Assembly: GCA_947039545.1 (NCBI GenBank)
Contig: CAMQZA010000006.1
Span: 1-32,774, forward strand
Direction of reading: 5' to 3'
DNA from: an uncultured Ureaplasma sp.
GTDB lineage: Bacteria > Bacillota_I > Bacilli_A > Mycoplasmatales > Mycoplasmoidaceae
Length of the DNA stretch: 32,774 nucleotides
Each line of letters starts with the position of its first letter. Within the stretch, counting starts at the first letter, position 1. Shown one piece after another: positions 1 through 9,442 of the stretch. Under the pieces are notes generated by a model, which ran no database searches, was not told the DNA's origin, and saw only the letters and a program-made list of their open reading frames with translations. A program made the position numbers and the translations under genes.

Positions 1-216
1 AATTACTTTAGTTTCTTTTTCAACTTTAGCTATTTTTTCAACAGCTGGTTTTTTAGTTTCTTTTTCAACTTTAGCTATTTTTTCAACAGTTGGTTTTTTA
101 GTTACTTTAGTTTCTTTTTCAACAGCTGGTTTTTTAATTACTTTAGTTTCTTTTTCAACTTTAGCTATTTTTTCAACAGCTGGTTTTTTAATTACTTTAG
201 TTTCTTTTTCAACTTT
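1..216 (-). repeat. In-frame tandem repeat encoding the L29 tail
   Basis: Read on the minus strand, about four and a half degenerate units follow one another, based on KVEKETKVIKKPAVEKIA (54 nt). Some units are shortened by loss of KIA-KVE or of VI. The codons are nearly identical between units (GTT GAA AAA GAA ACT AAA recurs), which points to recent slippage or recombination rather than old divergence. The array continues past the left edge of the window. Confidence 0.9.
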
Positions 217-516
217 AACTTTTGAACTTTTAAGAACTTTAGATTTAGTTTCTCTAAATATTTTTCTAGAAACTTTTTGTTCATCATCTTTTTGAAAATC
301 TAAAACTGTTCTAGAATCAAATGCAACTTCTCTTTCATTTAAAATTGTTAAAGATCTAGCGATTGTTTTTTTAATTTGATTTACATTAGAATTTTCATCA
401 TCACCATTTGCTATTTTAAATCTAACTTCTAAAAGTTGAGATTTTAATTTTCTAACAATTTCAATAAGTTCAAAATCAGTTTTTTTTCTAAGTTCATTAC
501 AAATACTATTTGCCAT
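1..516 (-). CDS. rpmC: 50S ribosomal protein L29 with long repetitive C-terminal tail (3' end outside window)
   Basis: L29 sits near the peptide exit tunnel of the large subunit. The gene is the tenth of the S10 operon, directly after rplP, the normal position. The start at 516 overlaps the rplP stop by 11 nt and has an AAGGGGA ribosome binding site inside rplP. Residues about 1-60 look like L29 (NELRKKTDFELIEIVRKLKSQ; later ARSLTILNERE). Beyond that the frame stays open to the window edge, at least 172 residues against about 65-70 for a standard L29. The last 72 visible codons are imperfect repeats built on KVEKETKVIKKPAVEKIA. The tail is seen directly; that it is disordered and basic/acidic is inference. 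Lineage-specific ribosomal protein extensions are known in mycoplasmas. Confidence 0.9.
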   Translation of the reverse strand, partial: MANSICNELRKKTDFELIEIVRKLKSQLLEVRFKIANGDDENSNVNQIKKTIARSLTILNEREVAFDSRTVLDFQKDDEQKVSRKIFRETKSKVLKSSKVKVEKETKVIKKPAVEKIAKVEKETKVIKKPAVEKETKVTKKPTVEKIAKVEKETKKPAVEKIAKVEKETKVI

Positions 517-931
517 TTGGAATATCCCCTTTTGTAACAATTTTTCAAGAAATAGAAAGTTTATTTCCAGCAGCTCTTAATGCATTTCTTGCAAGCTCTT
601 CTGGAATTCCTTTTACTTCAAACATAACAGTTCCATTTTTAACAACAGCTACTCATTTATCAGGAGCACCTTTACCAGAACCCATACGTACTTCTAATGG
701 TTTTTTAGTTAATGACATATGTGGAAAAATTCTAATTCACATTTTTCCAGTTTTACCTAATCTTTTACTAATAGCAATTCTAGCAGCTTCAATTTGTCTA
801 GAATCAATTCAAGCACCATCAGTTGCCATTAATCCTCACTCACCAAAAGCAACGTATGAATTACCTTTTGCTTTACCTTCATAACTTACTTTATGAGGTT
901 TTCGATATTTTGTTCTTTTTGGTTGTAACAT
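506..931 (-). CDS. rplP: 50S ribosomal protein L16
   Basis: L16 binds 23S rRNA near the A site and helps organise the tRNA entry path. The 141-residue product begins [14 protein letters not shown] and contains the family motifs [37 protein letters not shown] and the closing LSISWKIV. Several tryptophans are encoded by TGA. Length is normal for the family (about 137-144). A ribosome binding site AAGGAAG precedes the ATG. It lies 39 bp after the rpsC stop and overlaps the rpmC start by 11 nt, in the conserved operon order. Confidence 0.97.
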
Positions 932-970
932 AATATTCTTCCTTCTTTAATTCATTAATTTATCTAAAAA

Positions 971-1765
971 TTATTTTGTAACTTTTTCAGTTGTCGAATT
1001 TTTATTTTTGTCTGCGTTTGATTCTCTATTTGCAGTTTTATTTTTTGCATTAAAGTTTGGTTTTCTTGGTCCTCTTGAATCAAATGGTGATACAGTTCTT
1101 TTACAAACTTCAGATATTTGACCTCTTTTGAAAATAACTCCACGATTAATTCAAACTTTAACACCGATAATACCATAAGTTGTATGAGCTTCTTCAAGTG
1201 CATAATCAATATCAGCTCTAAAAGTTGATAAAGGAACATTACCTTTTGAATAACCTTCAGCTCTAGCCATCTCAACACCACCTAATCTACCAGATACATG
1301 TGTCTTAATTCCAAGAGCTCCACTAGTCATAACTTTTTTCATAGCTAATTTTTGTGCAGTTCTAAAAGAAATTCTTTTTTCAATACTATTAGCAATTTCT
1401 CTTGCGATAACTCTTGCATAAACATTGGGGTTTGAAATTGCAATAATTTCAATTTTAATTTTTGTTTTTTTAGAAACAATAGTTTGAATAAGATCTTTAA
1501 CATTCTTAATTTCAGCACCACCATTACCTATTAATAAACCGGGTTGTGTTGCATAAATAAACAAACTTATATCATCTATTTTTCGTCTTTCGATTTCAAT
1601 ATTATTGATGAAAGCTGGTGCATATTTTGAAATTAATAATTTTCTAATTTTATCATCTTCAACTAATCACAAAGCTGTTATTTCATCATTTTGATAATTT
1701 CATCTAGATTGTCATTCTTTATTAACGCCATATCTAAGACCGTTTGCGTTTACTTTTTGACCCAT
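971..1765 (-). CDS. rpsC: 30S ribosomal protein S3
   Basis: S3 forms part of the mRNA entry channel of the small subunit. The 264-residue product starts MGQKVNANGLRYGVNKEWQSRW, then carries the KH-type RNA-binding region (QPGLLIGNGGAEI, a GxxG-type loop) and the C-terminal S3 domain (SGRLGGVEMARAEGYSKGNVPLSTFRADIDYA). After the usual end (about residue 220) there is a tail of about 45 residues rich in Asn, Lys and Thr ending KNSTTEKVTK, so it is longer than typical S3. The ATG is one base after the rplV stop, with AAGGGAA as binding site inside rplV. Confidence 0.96.
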
Positions 1766-1766
1766 A

Positions 1767-2255
1767 TTAAATTGAATTCCCTTTTAAGTTTTTTCTTTCA
1801 GTTCTTGACATATTGCTGAATTGAATTTGTTTTTCACGATTTGCTTTAACTTTATCTTTTGAAGCTACTTTACTTGCAGCAACTTGAGCTTTTTTAGCTT
1901 CTAATAAAATTTTTCTTTCATTAGGATTATCACTTAATTTTATTTCTAAATGTGTTGTTCTTTTTAAGATCATATCAGCTGAACCTCTTGCTCTTGGCAT
2001 AGTTCTTTTAATAGTTGGCCCTTGATTTGCAACAATTGAATAAATATATAATTTTTCAGAATCCATTGCATGATTATTAATTGCATTAGCTATAGCTGAA
2101 TTTAATAATTTTTTAGCTATAGGTGAAAACTTTTTATTAGTATTATTTAATATAATAAGTGCTTCTTGAACATTTGCATTTCTAACTAAATCACAAACTA
2201 ATTGCGCTTTACGATGAGATATTCTGATGTTTCTTTGTATTACTGTGTTTATCAT
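1767..2255 (-). CDS. rplV: 50S ribosomal protein L22 with C-terminal extension
   Basis: L22 lines the peptide exit tunnel and binds all 23S domains. The core (residues about 1-110) shows INTVIQRNIRISHRKAQLVCDLVR, SAIANAINNH and the tunnel-loop region PRARGSADMILKRTTH. The protein is 162 residues against about 110-115 in most bacteria. The extra C-terminal 50 residues are rich in Lys, Ala and Ser (KKAQVAASKVASKDKVKAN) and end RKNLKGNSI. An AAGGAG site overlaps the end of rpsS. The core identity is secure; a function for the tail is unknown. Confidence 0.96.
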   Translation of the reverse strand: MINTVIQRNIRISHRKAQLVCDLVRNANVQEALIILNNTNKKFSPIAKKLLNSAIANAINNHAMDSEKLYIYSIVANQGPTIKRTMPRARGSADMILKRTTHLEIKLSDNPNERKILLEAKKAQVAASKVASKDKVKANREKQIQFSNMSRTERKNLKGNSI

Positions 2256-2266
2256 AATAACTCCTT

Positions 2267-2533
2267 TTAACGCTTAGCTGCTGTATGATTTTTAAAATTA
2301 CGAGTTGGAGAGAACTCTCCAAGTTTATGCCCAATCATATCTTCTGTAACAAATACTTTAGTAAAAATTTTTCCATTATGAACTTCAAAAGTTAAACCAA
2401 CGAATGAAATATCAATAGCACTTCTTCTAGATCATGTTTTAATTGGTCTTTTTTTATCTGAAGCATTCATTGTATTAACTTTTTTCAATAAATGTTCATC
2501 TATAAAAAATCCTTTTTTTGAACTTCTTGACAT
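2267..2533 (-). CDS. rpsS: 30S ribosomal protein S19
   Basis: S19 sits in the small-subunit head and contacts S13 and the A-site region. The 88-residue product is too interrupted by a TGA to be seen under the standard code. It reads [19 protein letters not shown], then [22 protein letters not shown] (Trp by TGA), and the family signature [18 protein letters not shown]. Length matches the family (about 92). It starts 12 bp after the rplB stop with an AAGGAG binding site and ends AAKR just before rplV. Confidence 0.97.
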
Positions 2534-2545
2534 ATTTTCTCCTTA

Positions 2546-3385
2546 TTACTTACGACGACGAATGATTAAAGCCGAAGATTGTTTCTTTTTGTTTCTAGTT
2601 TTAACACCCATATGTCTTTTACCTCAAGGTGTTCTTGGTGCATCCATCCCAATAGGTTGACGACCTTCACCACCACCATGTGGGTGATCATTAGGATTCA
2701 TAGCTGAACCTCTAACTGTTGGTCTAATACCTTTATGTCTGTTTCTTCCGGCTTTTCCAATATTAACTAAATTATGATCTTGATTAGAAACTTGACCAAT
2801 AGTAGCTCTACATTCTTTTCTTATTTTTCTAACTTCACCTGAAGCTAATTTACAAATAACAAATTTACCAGAATCATCATTCCCTAATATTTGAGCAGAA
2901 GTACCAGCTGAACGAGCTAATTGACCACCATGTCCTGGATAAATTTCAATATTATGAACTAATGTACCTTCAGGAATAATTTCTAATGGCATTGCATTAC
3001 CAATGATAATATCAATGTTTTCAGTTCCTGAAATTATTTTATCACCAACACTAATATTTTTTGGTGCAATGATATATCTTTTTTCACCATCTTCATAAAC
3101 AACTAATGAAATGAAAGATGTTCTATTTGGATCATATTCAACAGTTTTAATAAAACCAATTTTATTATCCTTATTTCTTTTAAAGTCAATAATTCTATAT
3201 CTTCTTTTAACACCAGAACCTTGATGTCTAACAGTAATCTTCCCTTGATTATTTCTTCCACCTTTGCCATGCATAGCTCTAGTTAGATTTTTTTCAGGAC
3301 TATCAGTTGTTAATACTTTTTTGTAGTCAATCATTATAGTTTGACGTTTACCACTACTTCTAGTATCAATTTTTTTAATTGCCAT
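2546..3385 (-). CDS. rplB: 50S ribosomal protein L2
   Basis: L2 is a core 23S-binding protein near the peptidyl transferase centre. The 279-residue product has the expected length. It contains [22 protein letters not shown], the SH3-like region, and the highly conserved C-terminal loop [14 protein letters not shown], whose His is important for activity in the family. One in-frame TGA codes for the Trp in TPWGK, and the protein continues to a basic end [10 protein letters not shown] strong AGGAGG site lies upstream of the ATG. Confidence 0.98.
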
Positions 3386-3419
3386 AGATACCTCCTATTT
3401 TTACGTTTTTTTTAAATTT

Positions 3420-3737
3420 TTATTTTTTTTGAGTTTCAGCTATTTCATCTTGAGTCAATGCAATATCTACACCTTTTGGAAGAATAATGAAAGCAATTTT
3501 TGTTTTCTTTGTTTTTCCTGGATGAGCTGTTCCAACTTTTGTATTTTGAGGTTTTTTAGTTTGAGTATTAATTTTTTCAGGATTAACACCATAAATTTTA
3601 AAAAAAGCTCTTCTTACATCATTTTTATTTGCTTTTTTATTAACAATAAAAACCAATGTTGATTTTTCAAAACCTTTTCTTAGTAGATAACTTTTTTCAG
3701 TATGTAAAGGTTCTATTAATATATTAGTTAAATCCAT
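3420..3737 (-). CDS. rplW: 50S ribosomal protein L23
   Basis: L23 lies at the tunnel exit and is a docking site for trigger factor and SRP in bacteria. The 105-residue product begins MDLTNILIEPLHTEKSYLL, and the family pattern continues as STLVFIVNKKANKNDVRRAFFKIYGV and VNPEKINTQTKKPQNTK. The C-terminus is slightly extended (DIALTQDEIAETQKK). The ATG lies one base after the rplD stop; the binding site AAGGAG is inside rplD, suggesting coupled translation. Confidence 0.95.
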   Translation of the reverse strand: MDLTNILIEPLHTEKSYLLRKGFEKSTLVFIVNKKANKNDVRRAFFKIYGVNPEKINTQTKKPQNTKVGTAHPGKTKKTKIAFIILPKGVDIALTQDEIAETQKK

Positions 3738-3738
3738 A

Positions 3739-4374
3739 TTAAATTAATATCTCCTTGAAATTATTGAATGAGTCTTGTTGAATAATCAAAAAATTATTAT
3801 GTAAAACATCTTTTACTGAAACTTGATCTCATTTTTTTGTTGTAATATTTTTTAAGTTATTTGTAGAAAGCTTAATATTATTATCATCATTATTTACTAT
3901 AAAAAGAATTTTTTTAGTATTGTCAATTTTTGTTTTTTCTAAAAAATTAATAATTTTTTTAACAGATGGTTTTTCTAATTTAGCATTATTTTCCAAAGCT
4001 AAAATAAAATTATCATTTGCTTTCATTGTTAATACTGATTTAAAAGCCAATTTTCTAACTTTAGAATTAACTTTTTTTAAATAGTTTCTATTTGGTTTAG
4101 GTCCGAATACAACCCCACCACCAGTTCAATGTGGATTTCTTGTAGAACCAGTTCTAGCTCTACCTGTATGTTTTTGTTTTCATGGTTTTCTACCACCACC
4201 TCTAACTTCACCTTTTGTTAAAGTTGAGTGTGTTCCTTGTCTCATACCAGCATCTTCTGCTATAACACAATCGAATATTGCTTGTTGATGAGGAACATCA
4301 ACTAATAATTCTTTATCTAATTTAAATTTAGATTTACTATTACCATCAATATCGTATATTTTAATATCAGTCAT
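3739..4374 (-). CDS. rplD: 50S ribosomal protein L4
   Basis: L4 reaches into the exit tunnel; in E. coli it also represses its own operon. The 211-residue product is split by two TGA (Trp) codons. The conserved extended loop is clear: [23 protein letters not shown], then [27 protein letters not shown] (cited in part). The C-terminal half is AT-driven and rich in Asn and Lys, ending NFKEILI. It starts 5 bp after the rplC stop. Length is normal for L4 (about 205). Confidence 0.95.
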
Positions 4375-4379
4375 TGTTA

Positions 4380-5099
4380 TTACCCTTTATTTTCAGAAAT
4401 TTCAACACTTGGTTCAATTTTTGTATTTGAATTTAAATTAACTAATTCAATTACATTCTTTTTATTTAAATGTCTAGTTGTTTGTCTTAATTTAACTAAA
4501 CTTTTATTAGGACCTGGAACAGCACCTTTTATTAAAATTAAATTTTTTTCTAATTGAACATCAACTATTGTTAAATTATGAACTGTAGTTTTTTCATGAC
4601 CATAATGACCTGGCATTTTTTGACCTTTAAAAACTCTTTGAGCTTGGCTACCACCACGACCACCAGAAATTGAACCTACGTATCTATGTGGATAACCAGC
4701 ACCATGACCCATTGGACCAATTCCGAAATTATGTCTTTTAATAGAACCTGTAAAACCATGACCTTTACTAAAAGCCTGAGCATCAACAATATCACCATTA
4801 GTAAATAAATCAGCTTTGATTAAATCACCAGTTTTATAACCAATTACATCTCTAAATTCTCTAATAAATCTTTTTGAATCAGATTGATTTTTTTCAAAAT
4901 GACCTTTTCTTGCTTTGGTAACATTTTTATCACTAATTGACATATAGCCAACTTGGATAGCATCATAACCATCTTTTTCTTTTGTTCTTACTTCTAATAC
5001 TTGATTAGGTTCGATATGAATTATTGTAACTGGTATTGATCTACCGTCTTTTGCAAAAACGTGAGTCATACCAACTTTTGTTCCTAAGATTGCTTTCAT
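4380..5099 (-). CDS. rplC: 50S ribosomal protein L3
   Basis: L3 is an early-assembly large-subunit protein close to the peptidyl transferase centre. The 239-residue product begins [15 protein letters not shown]. It carries the family signature region [20 protein letters not shown] and the following [16 protein letters not shown] and [12 protein letters not shown] segments. The C-terminus is about 25 residues longer than in E. coli (ending EISENKG). The binding site is AAGGAAA. It follows rpsJ by 28 bp. Confidence 0.97.
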   Translation of the reverse strand: MKAILGTKVGMTHVFAKDGRSIPVTIIHIEPNQVLEVRTKEKDGYDAIQVGYMSISDKNVTKARKGHFEKNQSDSKRFIREFRDVIGYKTGDLIKADLFTNGDIVDAQAFSKGHGFTGSIKRHNFGIGPMGHGAGYPHRYVGSISGGRGGSQAQRVFKGQKMPGHYGHEKTTVHNLTIVDVQLEKNLILIKGAVPGPNKSLVKLRQTTRHLNKKNVIELVNLNSNTKIEPSVEISENKG

Positions 5100-5127
5100 A
5101 ATATTTCCTTATTTTATATAATTTAAA

Positions 5128-5430
5128 TTATTTTATTGAAACTTTAATACCAATTGGTGGTAATATTTTTTTCAAAGAATTCATAATTGCTGGATTTGCA
5201 TTTTCAATAATAACTAATCTTTTATGAGTTTTTCTTTCAAATTGTTCTCTACTTGATTTATTAACATGTGGAGATCTTAAAATTGTAAAAATTTCTTTTC
5301 TTGTTTTTAAAGGAATAGGACCTTTTATTTTCGCATTCTCTTTTTCAAGTATTTTAAGTAGAGATTTTATAAAACTATCTAATAATAGATGGTCGTATGA
5401 AAATATCTTTATTCTTAATTCATTATTCAT
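5128..5430 (-). CDS. rpsJ: 30S ribosomal protein S10, first gene of the operon
   Basis: S10 is a small-subunit head protein and, with NusB, an antitermination factor. The 100-residue product contains [16 protein letters not shown], the family loop [31 protein letters not shown] and the end [10 protein letters not shown]. The loop is almost invariant in bacteria. It has a strong binding site (GGAGG) and about 85 nt of leader from a likely promoter, so it is the operon's first gene. Confidence 0.97.
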   Translation of the reverse strand: MNNELRIKIFSYDHLLLDSFIKSLLKILEKENAKIKGPIPLKTRKEIFTILRSPHVNKSSREQFERKTHKRLVIIENANPAIMNSLKKILPPIGIKVSIK

Positions 5431-5552
5431 ATTTTATTGCCTCCGAATTGATTATCTTTTTTTTGTTCTGACTAGTTACCTGATACTTGACAACTTCTTT
5501 TAGTGTATCAGCAATCTATGTCATTATATGAAATACTTTTAAAGTTTAACAT
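5431..5552 (-). promoter_or_regulatory. Likely S10-operon promoter and leader
   Basis: On the minus strand a consensus -10 hexamer TATAAT (5523-5528) is followed by about 85-90 nt of leader to the rpsJ start; the -35 region (TGTTAA near 5546-5551) is weak. The leader holds a short inverted repeat, TGATAC and GTATCA, at 5481-5510. S10 leaders in E. coli bind L4 for feedback control; whether this hairpin does so is not shown. The whole element sits between the upstream terminator and rpsJ, so it is the only place for an operon promoter. Confidence 0.5.
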
Positions 5553-5569
5553 TTTAAATTTTAAAAGCA

Positions 5570-5612
5570 ATATAAAAATAAGAATAAATTTAATTTATTC
5601 TTATTTTTATAT
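5570..5612 (-). terminator. Strong hairpin terminator after the 62-residue membrane protein gene
   Basis: Perfect 19-bp inverted repeat (arms 5570-5588 and 5594-5612, loop TTTAA), 8 bp beyond the stop of the upstream minus-strand gene and before the S10 promoter. The arms are entirely A/T except one G-C pair, and run out into T-rich sequence. It separates the fmt-lepA unit from the S10 operon. Confidence 0.8.
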
Positions 5613-5619
5613 ATTAATA

Positions 5620-5808
5620 TTATTTTCCATTTGATAACGCATAAATTATAGCACCTATAAACGGTGGTAAAAAAATGAACGGAATAAATCAAACTCATCC
5701 TGATAAGTTAAATATTTTTGTTAGTAGATAAACTATTAAACCTAAACCTAAACCAAGAAAAAGACTTCCTACAACGCCTCAAAAATGTATTTTATTATCA
5801 TTTGCCAT
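5620..5808 (-). CDS. Small two-helix membrane protein, function unknown
   Basis: A 62-residue reading frame that contains three TGA Trp codons and so is invisible under the standard code. It starts MANDNKIHFWGVVG, then has two hydrophobic segments: GSLFLGLGLGLIVYLL (about residues 14-29) and VWFIPFIFLPPFIGAIIYAL (about 39-58), ending SNGK. A good binding site (AGAGGT) lies 7 nt upstream of the ATG. It follows lepA by 48 bp on the same strand and is closed by the 5570-5612 hairpin, so it is probably the last gene of that unit. Hairpin-like topology in the membrane is predicted; I do not recognise a family. Confidence 0.75.
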
Positions 5809-5856
5809 ATATGTACCTCTAATTAAATTAATAACATTAATAAATCATCATAGAAA

Positions 5857-7653
5857 TTAATTTTCAAGAATTTTTATAAAAACATCTTGTTCAACATGAA
5901 CACTACCAATTGCTTTTAGTTTTTCTTTCCCTTTTTTCTGTTGTTCTAATAATTTTTTCTTTCTGGTTATATCACCACCGTAACATTTAGCAAGTACATT
6001 TTTTCTCATTGCTTTAATTGTTTCTCTTGCAATAATTTTTCCGCCAATAACAGCTTGTATAGGGATTTCAAATTGATGCTTATGAATTAAATCTTTTAAT
6101 TTAGAACAAATTTGCTTTGATTTTTTTTGTGCAAAATCAACATGAGTTATAAAACTTAAAGCATCTACTTTATCACCATTCAATAAAATATCAACCTTAA
6201 CTAATCTCTCAGACTTGTAACCTGTTATTTCATAGTCCATAGTTGCATAACCTTTAGACACTGATTTAATTTTATCGAAAAAATTATGCATTATTTCGGC
6301 TAATGGCATTGAATAAATTAATCTTCTTCTAGTCTTATCTAAATATTCTAAATCTTCATAAGATCCTCTAAAATCTTGGCATAATTCCATAATTCCTCCA
6401 AGATATTCTTCTGGAGTAATAATAATTAATTTAACAATTGGTTCTTCTATTTTAGATATTAAATTTCTTTCAGGCAAATCAGAAGGATTATCAATATATT
6501 CAATTGTGTTATTTGTTCTCATAATTTTATAAGAAACAGATGGAGCTGATGCTATTAGTTCAATATTAAATTCTCTGGTAATTCTTTCTTTTATTACATC
6601 CATATGTAATAAACCTAAAAATCCACATCTAATACCGAAACCTAATGCTTGAGAAGTTTCATATTCATATAATAATGAAGAATCGCTAAGACTTATTTTC
6701 AACATAATCTCTTTAAAAAGTTCATATTTTGATGTATCTATTGGATAAAAGCCACAATAAACCATTGGTGAAACTTTTTTATATCCTGGGAATGGATTCT
6801 TTGTAGGATTGCTTGCTAGTGTAATAGTATCGCCAACACCTATTTCTTTAATGTTTCTAATTGAAGCTGCTATTCAGCCAACTTCACCAGCTTCAAGAAA
6901 TTTCTTATTAATAATTTTAGGAGTTCTAACACCTACTTCAGTAACAGTAAATTCTGCATCATTCGAAATAAGTTTAATTTTATCTCCAACAGAAATCTTT
7001 CCATCTCTTATTCTGACAAAACAAACAACTCCCTTATAAGCATCATAATATGAATCAAAAATTAATGCTGAAAGTGGTAATGAATCATCTGCAATTTTTG
7101 GTGCAGGAATTTGATTAATGATTGCATTTAAAACTAAATCAACGTTTAGTCCTGTTTTTGCTGAAATACAAGGAGCATTAGAACAATCCAACCCTATTAT
7201 TTCTTCTACTTCTTTTTTTACTCTTTCAACATCAGCTGATGGTAAATCAATCTTATTAATTATAGGAATTATTTCTAAATTATTTTCAAGTGCTAAATAA
7301 ACATTACTTAATGTTTGTGCTTCAATTCCTTGAGCAGCATCAACAATTAATAAAGCACCTTCACAAGCTGCTAAACTTCTTGAAACCTCATACGTAAAAT
7401 CAACATGTCCTGGTGTATCAATTAAATGAAAAGTATATTCATCATTTTTTTTATCTGTATATTTAATTTGAATGGCATTCAATTTAATAGTAATGCCTCT
7501 TTCTCTTTCAATATCCATACTATCTAGTATTTGGTTTTGCATTTCTCTTTTTTCAAGAGTATTAGTCATTTCAATTATTCTGTCGCTTAATGTAGATTTA
7601 CCATGATCAATATGGGCTATGATACTAAAATTTCTAATTTTTGATTTATCCAT
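5857..7653 (-). CDS. lepA: Elongation factor 4 (LepA), ribosomal back-translocase GTPase
   Basis: EF4 is a translational GTPase related to EF-G that acts on stalled or mis-set ribosomes. The 598-residue product matches the family length. G-domain motifs: AHIDHGKST (G1), RGITIK (G2), DTPGHVDF (G3), NKID (G4). The LepA-specific C-terminal domain is present with [50 protein letters not shown] and the usual end VEQDVFI. Trp residues use TGA. Its AAGGAG site overlaps the stop of fmt, so the two are probably coupled. Confidence 0.98.
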
Positions 7654-7666
7654 ATTGATAATCTCC

Positions 7667-8623
7667 TTAATTTAAATAATCATTAATTTTAAAGAAAATA
7701 TTCCCATTAATAATATCTGAAATGAATGCTGGTTTTTTAGATGGCAATTGAATTTTTTTAAAACAAATATCATAATCTTTTGTAGCTATATAAATTCCTG
7801 TTTTATTAATATTTGAAATTGTTCCAGGTTTTAGATTTGATTCAAAGTTTGAAATCTCTGATTCTCATATTTTTATTATTGAGTTATTGAAATTAATTTT
7901 AGCACAAGGCTTTGAACATAATCCTCTTATTAAATTATATATTTCTTTCGAAGGCTTATCAAAATTTATAAAAGTTTCTTCTAATTTAATATTAAGAGCA
8001 AAAGTAACTTTATTATCATTTTGGACTATTGGGATATAATTTTCAGAAATAATATCATGTAAATGATCTTTAATCATATCTGATGATGTTTGCATAAGTT
8101 TTAAATATAAATCATCATAAGTATCTTCAGATGATATCTCAACTTCTTTTTGAAATAAAATATCTCCAGCATCCATTTTTTTAATCATTTTCATTAAACT
8201 AACACCGGTTTTGCTTTTGTTTTTAATGATAGCATGATGAATAGGAGCACCACCCCTTAATTCTGGAAGTAGAGATGTATGTATATTTATAGCTCCTATT
8301 TTAGGTATATTTAAAATATTTTCAGTAATAAATTGACCATAAGCACATGTGATAATTAAATCTGGTTTTAATTCATTTATTTCATTATAAATAGTTGATA
8401 TCTTTTCAGGTTGAAAAAGTTTAATATTATTATCAATAGTTATTTTTTTAGTTTCAGAAAATATAATATTTTTCTTTCTATCTAACTCTCTATCTGGTTG
8501 TGAAATACAAGCAATGACATTTGCTTTTAAATCTAATAATGTTTGAAGAATTTTACTAGCTATTAATGGTGTTCCGCAAAAAATAATTCTTGTATTTGAT
8601 AAAATAAATTCTTTATTTGACAT
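7667..8623 (-). CDS. fmt: Methionyl-tRNA formyltransferase
   Basis: Transfers a formyl group from 10-formyl-tetrahydrofolate to initiator Met-tRNA. The 318-residue product has the N-terminal formyltransferase fold ([18 protein letters not shown]), the substrate motif [16 protein letters not shown] with the catalytic His, and [12 protein letters not shown] with the conserved Asp. The C-terminal OB-like domain (from about residue 205) is divergent and ends FFKINDYLN; it contains one TGA Trp. Length is normal. Its start overlaps the preceding gene by 11 nt. Presence implies the cell initiates with formyl-Met and holds a formyl-folate source. Confidence 0.95.
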
Positions 8624-9326
8624 TTTTAAATTTTTCTTTTGTTTTGTTTAAGTTTTGATAAAATTTAGAATTAGATTTTTTTTCATCTTTTTTTATTCTA
8701 TTAATTTTATTTTTTTCATTAATATCATTACGTCTTTTTAATGCAATATCATCTTTTTCTTTAAGAGGAGAAATTCAAATCATTTCTTCTTCATAATTAG
8801 CTAAGGTAGAAATCACTTCTCTTCTTGTATCATTTTTAGCAATTCTGTTATAAACTACTTCACATTGAATAGCTCTTGGTTTATCTAATTCTTTTGTTTT
8901 AGCATTTCTTGTTTTAAATAAGATTATATATTCTTCTGGAAAACTAATTTTCTTATCATTTTTAATTTCATCCATTTTAATTTTATATTCAGTTGGATTT
9001 ATTTTCTTTAATTGTTTTAATTCTTTTGCTTTCTTGTCATGATCTAATTTTTGCTCTTTATTCATGTTGGTAATATCACGCGGATCTTTTCTTTTAGCCA
9101 CATATATTTCTATTATCTCTTTACCAATTTCTTTGGTATCTTGTAAATACCTTTTTGTAATTATTCATGGTTCATTATTTTTAGTGTCTTTCTTCTTATT
9201 AACGAAAGTACTTTCTTCTTCTTTCTTTTTCTTTTTATTTTTTGAATATAAAAAAATACCTACACCGATAACAACGATGAATAAAATTGGCATTAAGGAA
9301 GTTAAGGTTGTTGATTCAGTATTCAT
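8613..9326 (-). CDS. Membrane-anchored, highly charged hypothetical protein
   Basis: 237 residues, including TGA Trp codons in EPWIITK and MIWISPLK. A single hydrophobic helix (SLMPILFIVVIGVGIFLYS, residues about 10-28) is followed at once by KNKKKKKEEE, so it looks like a type of anchor with the bulk in the cytoplasm. The middle holds a more conserved-looking stretch (DTKEIGKEIIEIYVAKRKDPRDIT; later FKTRNAKTKELDKPRAIQCEVVYNRI), then a Lys/Asn-rich tail. I chose the ATG at 9326 because of the GAGGT site and because the helix follows it; a later GTG start would lose it. First gene of the fmt-lepA unit. Similar proteins exist in mycoplasmas as far as I recall; function unknown. Confidence 0.8.
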
Positions 9327-9442
9327 AAATTACCTCAAAAAAAATTATTAAGTTTATCAAATTAATATAAGTTAATATTTTATATATATCATTTTTTAAT
9401 TTAATATGTTATTATTTTATTTGTTAATTGAAAAGGAAAAAA
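9327..9442. promoter_or_regulatory. Divergent promoter region, hypothetical gene / rpsT
   Basis: 116 bp of almost pure A/T between two diverging genes, so both need a promoter here. For rpsT a TATTAT at 9410-9415 is the best -10 candidate; no convincing -35 is visible. On the minus strand several TATATT/TAATAT candidates exist and none stands out. Assignment rests mainly on gene direction. Confidence 0.35.

Noticed and set aside
1-216. Regular repeats that could suggest a CRISPR array
   Set aside because: The repeats are in frame, lack unique spacers and encode a continuous Lys/Glu/Val-rich tail of L29.
510-884. Plus-strand open frame of 124 codons
   Set aside because: It is the antisense of rplP, whose identity is certain; no binding site and no plausible product.
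964-1281. Second minus-strand frame of 105 codons within rpsC
   Set aside because: Frame-shifted shadow of S3; the real S3 frame continues through a TGA Trp to 971.
3429-3662. Plus-strand frame rich in Cys, Phe and Ser
   Set aside because: Antisense of rplW; composition is that of complementary Lys/Glu codons.
6809-7300. Plus-strand frames opposite lepA
   Set aside because: Antisense shadows of the LepA G-domain region with no start signals.
9428-9442. Upstream TTG start for rpsT (adds MKRKK)
   Set aside because: It would place the AAGGA binding site inside the gene; ATG 9443 has correct spacing and gives the standard MANIQSNIK start.
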